NCBI GenBank assembly: GCA_005793785.1
Contig: SXPW01000121.1
Location: 1-7,335, forward strand
Origin: Actinomycetota bacterium
Lineage (GTDB): Bacteria; Actinomycetota; Acidimicrobiia; Acidimicrobiales; Ilumatobacteraceae
Reading direction: 5' to 3'
DNA: 7,335 nucleotides
The notes beneath the pieces are model-generated. The model ran no database searches. It had not been told where the DNA came from and saw only the letters and a program-made list of their open reading frames with translations. Position 1 is the stretch's first letter; each line of letters begins with the position of its first letter. The position numbers and the translations under genes are program-made. This document shows, in pieces, positions 6,472 through 7,335 of the stretch.

Positions 6472-7299
6472 ATGAGAATCGCAAACCTCGACAATCGGGC
6501 GGTCATCTTGCTCGGCGACGAGTTCGCCGACATCGCGACGGCCTCGCAGGGAAGATTTGGTCCCGACATGACCAGCATCTGGCAGCAGTGGGAGGAGTTT
6601 GCTGAGTGGGCGCCGAAGATCCGCACAACCAGCGGCCGTTACGAACCTCGCTTGTTGCGCTGCCCGGTGCCGCAACCGCGCCAGGTGTTCGCGATCGGAC
6701 TCAACTACATGTCGCATGCGGCCGAGTCGGCCATGCAGGTTCCGACCGTGCCGGCGACGTTCACGAAATTTCCCGAGTGCCTCACCGGACCATTCGATGA
6801 CATTCCGCTCGTCGGCGGCGCCAACGACTGGGAAGTCGAACTCGTCGCGGTGATCGGCCGCCGCGCCGACCGCGTGGCAGAAGCCGACGCGTGGCAGCAC
6901 GTCGCGGGTCTCACCGTCGGCCAAGACATCAGCGATCGTCACCTGCAGTTTGCGGCGAGCGGTCAGTTCTCGCTCGGCAAGAGTCGCCGCGGTTACGGCC
7001 CGCTCGGTCCGTGCGTGGTCACGGTTGATGAGTTCGCCAATCGCGATGACATCGCTCTCGGCTGCTCGCTCGACGGCATGACGATGCAAGAGGCGCGGAC
7101 CAAAGACCTGATTTTCAGCGTGCCTCGTCTGGTTGCGGAACTTTCTGCCGTTCTTCCCCTCGTGCCCGGCGACCTGATCTTCACCGGGACTCCGGACGGA
7201 ATCGGCGCAGTGCGCAAACCGCCGATCTTCCTGCAGCCGGGTCAGGTGCTCGAGTCGTGGGTCGAGGGAATCGGAACGATCCGCAACCGCTGCGTGTAG
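6472..7299 (+). CDS. Fumarylacetoacetate hydrolase (FAH) family hydrolase/hydratase
   Basis: A 275-residue protein of the usual length for the acylpyruvase/hydratase-isomerase group, which acts on 2-oxo-4-enoates or 2,4-diketo acids from aromatic ring cleavage. A variable N-terminal part (1-70) precedes the FAH fold: FAIGLNYMSHAAE (73-85) with the His82/Glu85 pair, the divalent-metal ligands Glu121 and Glu123 in DWEVELVAVIGR and Asp152 in VGQDISDR, Lys170 in GKSRRGYGPLGP, and GDLIFTGTPDGIG (233-245). All expected active-site residues seem present. The ATG follows the monooxygenase stop after a single base, so it is the last gene of the operon. Hydrolysis of an acylpyruvate (as in gentisate pathways) or hydration of 2-oxopent-4-enoate (as in meta-cleavage) are the main options; the sequence alone does not choose. 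No terminator is visible after it. Confidence 0.9.
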   Translation: MRIANLDNRAVILLGDEFADIATASQGRFGPDMTSIWQQWEEFAEWAPKIRTTSGRYEPRLLRCPVPQPRQVFAIGLNYMSHAAESAMQVPTVPATFTKFPECLTGPFDDIPLVGGANDWEVELVAVIGRRADRVAEADAWQHVAGLTVGQDISDRHLQFAASGQFSLGKSRRGYGPLGPCVVTVDEFANRDDIALGCSLDGMTMQEARTKDLIFSVPRLVAELSAVLPLVPGDLIFTGTPDGIGAVRKPPIFLQPGQVLESWVEGIGTIRNRCV

Positions 7300-7308
7300 C
7301 AGCGTTGC

Positions 7309-7335
7309 TGGTGGGCGAGGGGGGACTTGAACCCC
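7309..7335 (-). tRNA. tRNA gene, 3' end only (possibly tRNA-Val)
   Basis: Read on the minus strand, the last 27 bases give four of five 5' T-stem bases (GGGG), the T-loop TTCAAGT, the T-stem partner CCCCC, the acceptor 3' strand CTCGCCC, discriminator A (7312) and an encoded CCA (7311-7309). The anticodon lies beyond the window. The implied acceptor 5' strand GGGCGAG with A73 resembles bacterial tRNA-Val, and tRNA-Ile less well, so the identity is a weak guess. The gene is convergent with the catabolic operon. Confidence 0.85.

Noticed and set aside
7300..7310. Small hairpin CAGC-GTT-GCTG after the FAH gene as a terminator
   Set aside because: Only four base pairs, no T-tract, and it runs into the tRNA 3' end.

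Overview
The window is high-GC bacterial DNA with dense coding, GTG starts, ATGA-type overlaps and what look like leaderless promoters. This suggests an actinobacterium, perhaps of the Acidimicrobiia type, but the lineage is an inference from style and protein flavour and no marker gene in the window proves it. There is no gene-free stretch over 100 bases, no CRISPR array, no insertion sequence and no rRNA. The last 27 bases are the 3' end of a tRNA gene on the minus strand.

Left part (1-2614) is a piece of a cell-surface polysaccharide or nucleotide-sugar locus. It holds the last 68 codons of an NAD-dependent sugar epimerase/dehydratase (+), a GT4-type glycosyltransferase coupled to it by an ATGA overlap (+), and a complete UDP-HexNAc 6-dehydrogenase of the WecC/WbpA branch (-). 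The dehydrogenase meets the glycosyltransferase tail to tail with a 13-base overlap. Together they could make, oxidise and transfer activated sugars for a capsule, exopolysaccharide or glycan.

Middle part (2615-3400) is the junction. A TetR-family regulator (-) is followed by a 70-base gap that holds a perfect 10-bp inverted repeat just ahead of the dehydrogenase start. The regulator is divergent from the right-hand operon across 56 bases. These hold two overlapping, oppositely directed promoter-like sequences and two palindromes, the arrangement expected of a self-regulating TetR switch.

Right part (3401-7299) is a compact four-gene plus-strand operon with gaps of 12, 4 and 1 bases. It encodes a small VOC-fold protein with the residues of an extradiol ring-cleavage dioxygenase, an atypical SDR lacking the usual Tyr-x3-Lys, a phenol-hydroxylase-type FAD monooxygenase, and a fumarylacetoacetate-hydrolase-family protein. 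Read together they suggest hydroxylation of an aromatic ring, meta-type cleavage, and hydrolysis or hydration of the keto-enol product under TetR control. The substrate is unknown, and the SDR's role is the main puzzle. The operon runs into the convergent tRNA gene with only 9 bases between stop codon and encoded CCA.
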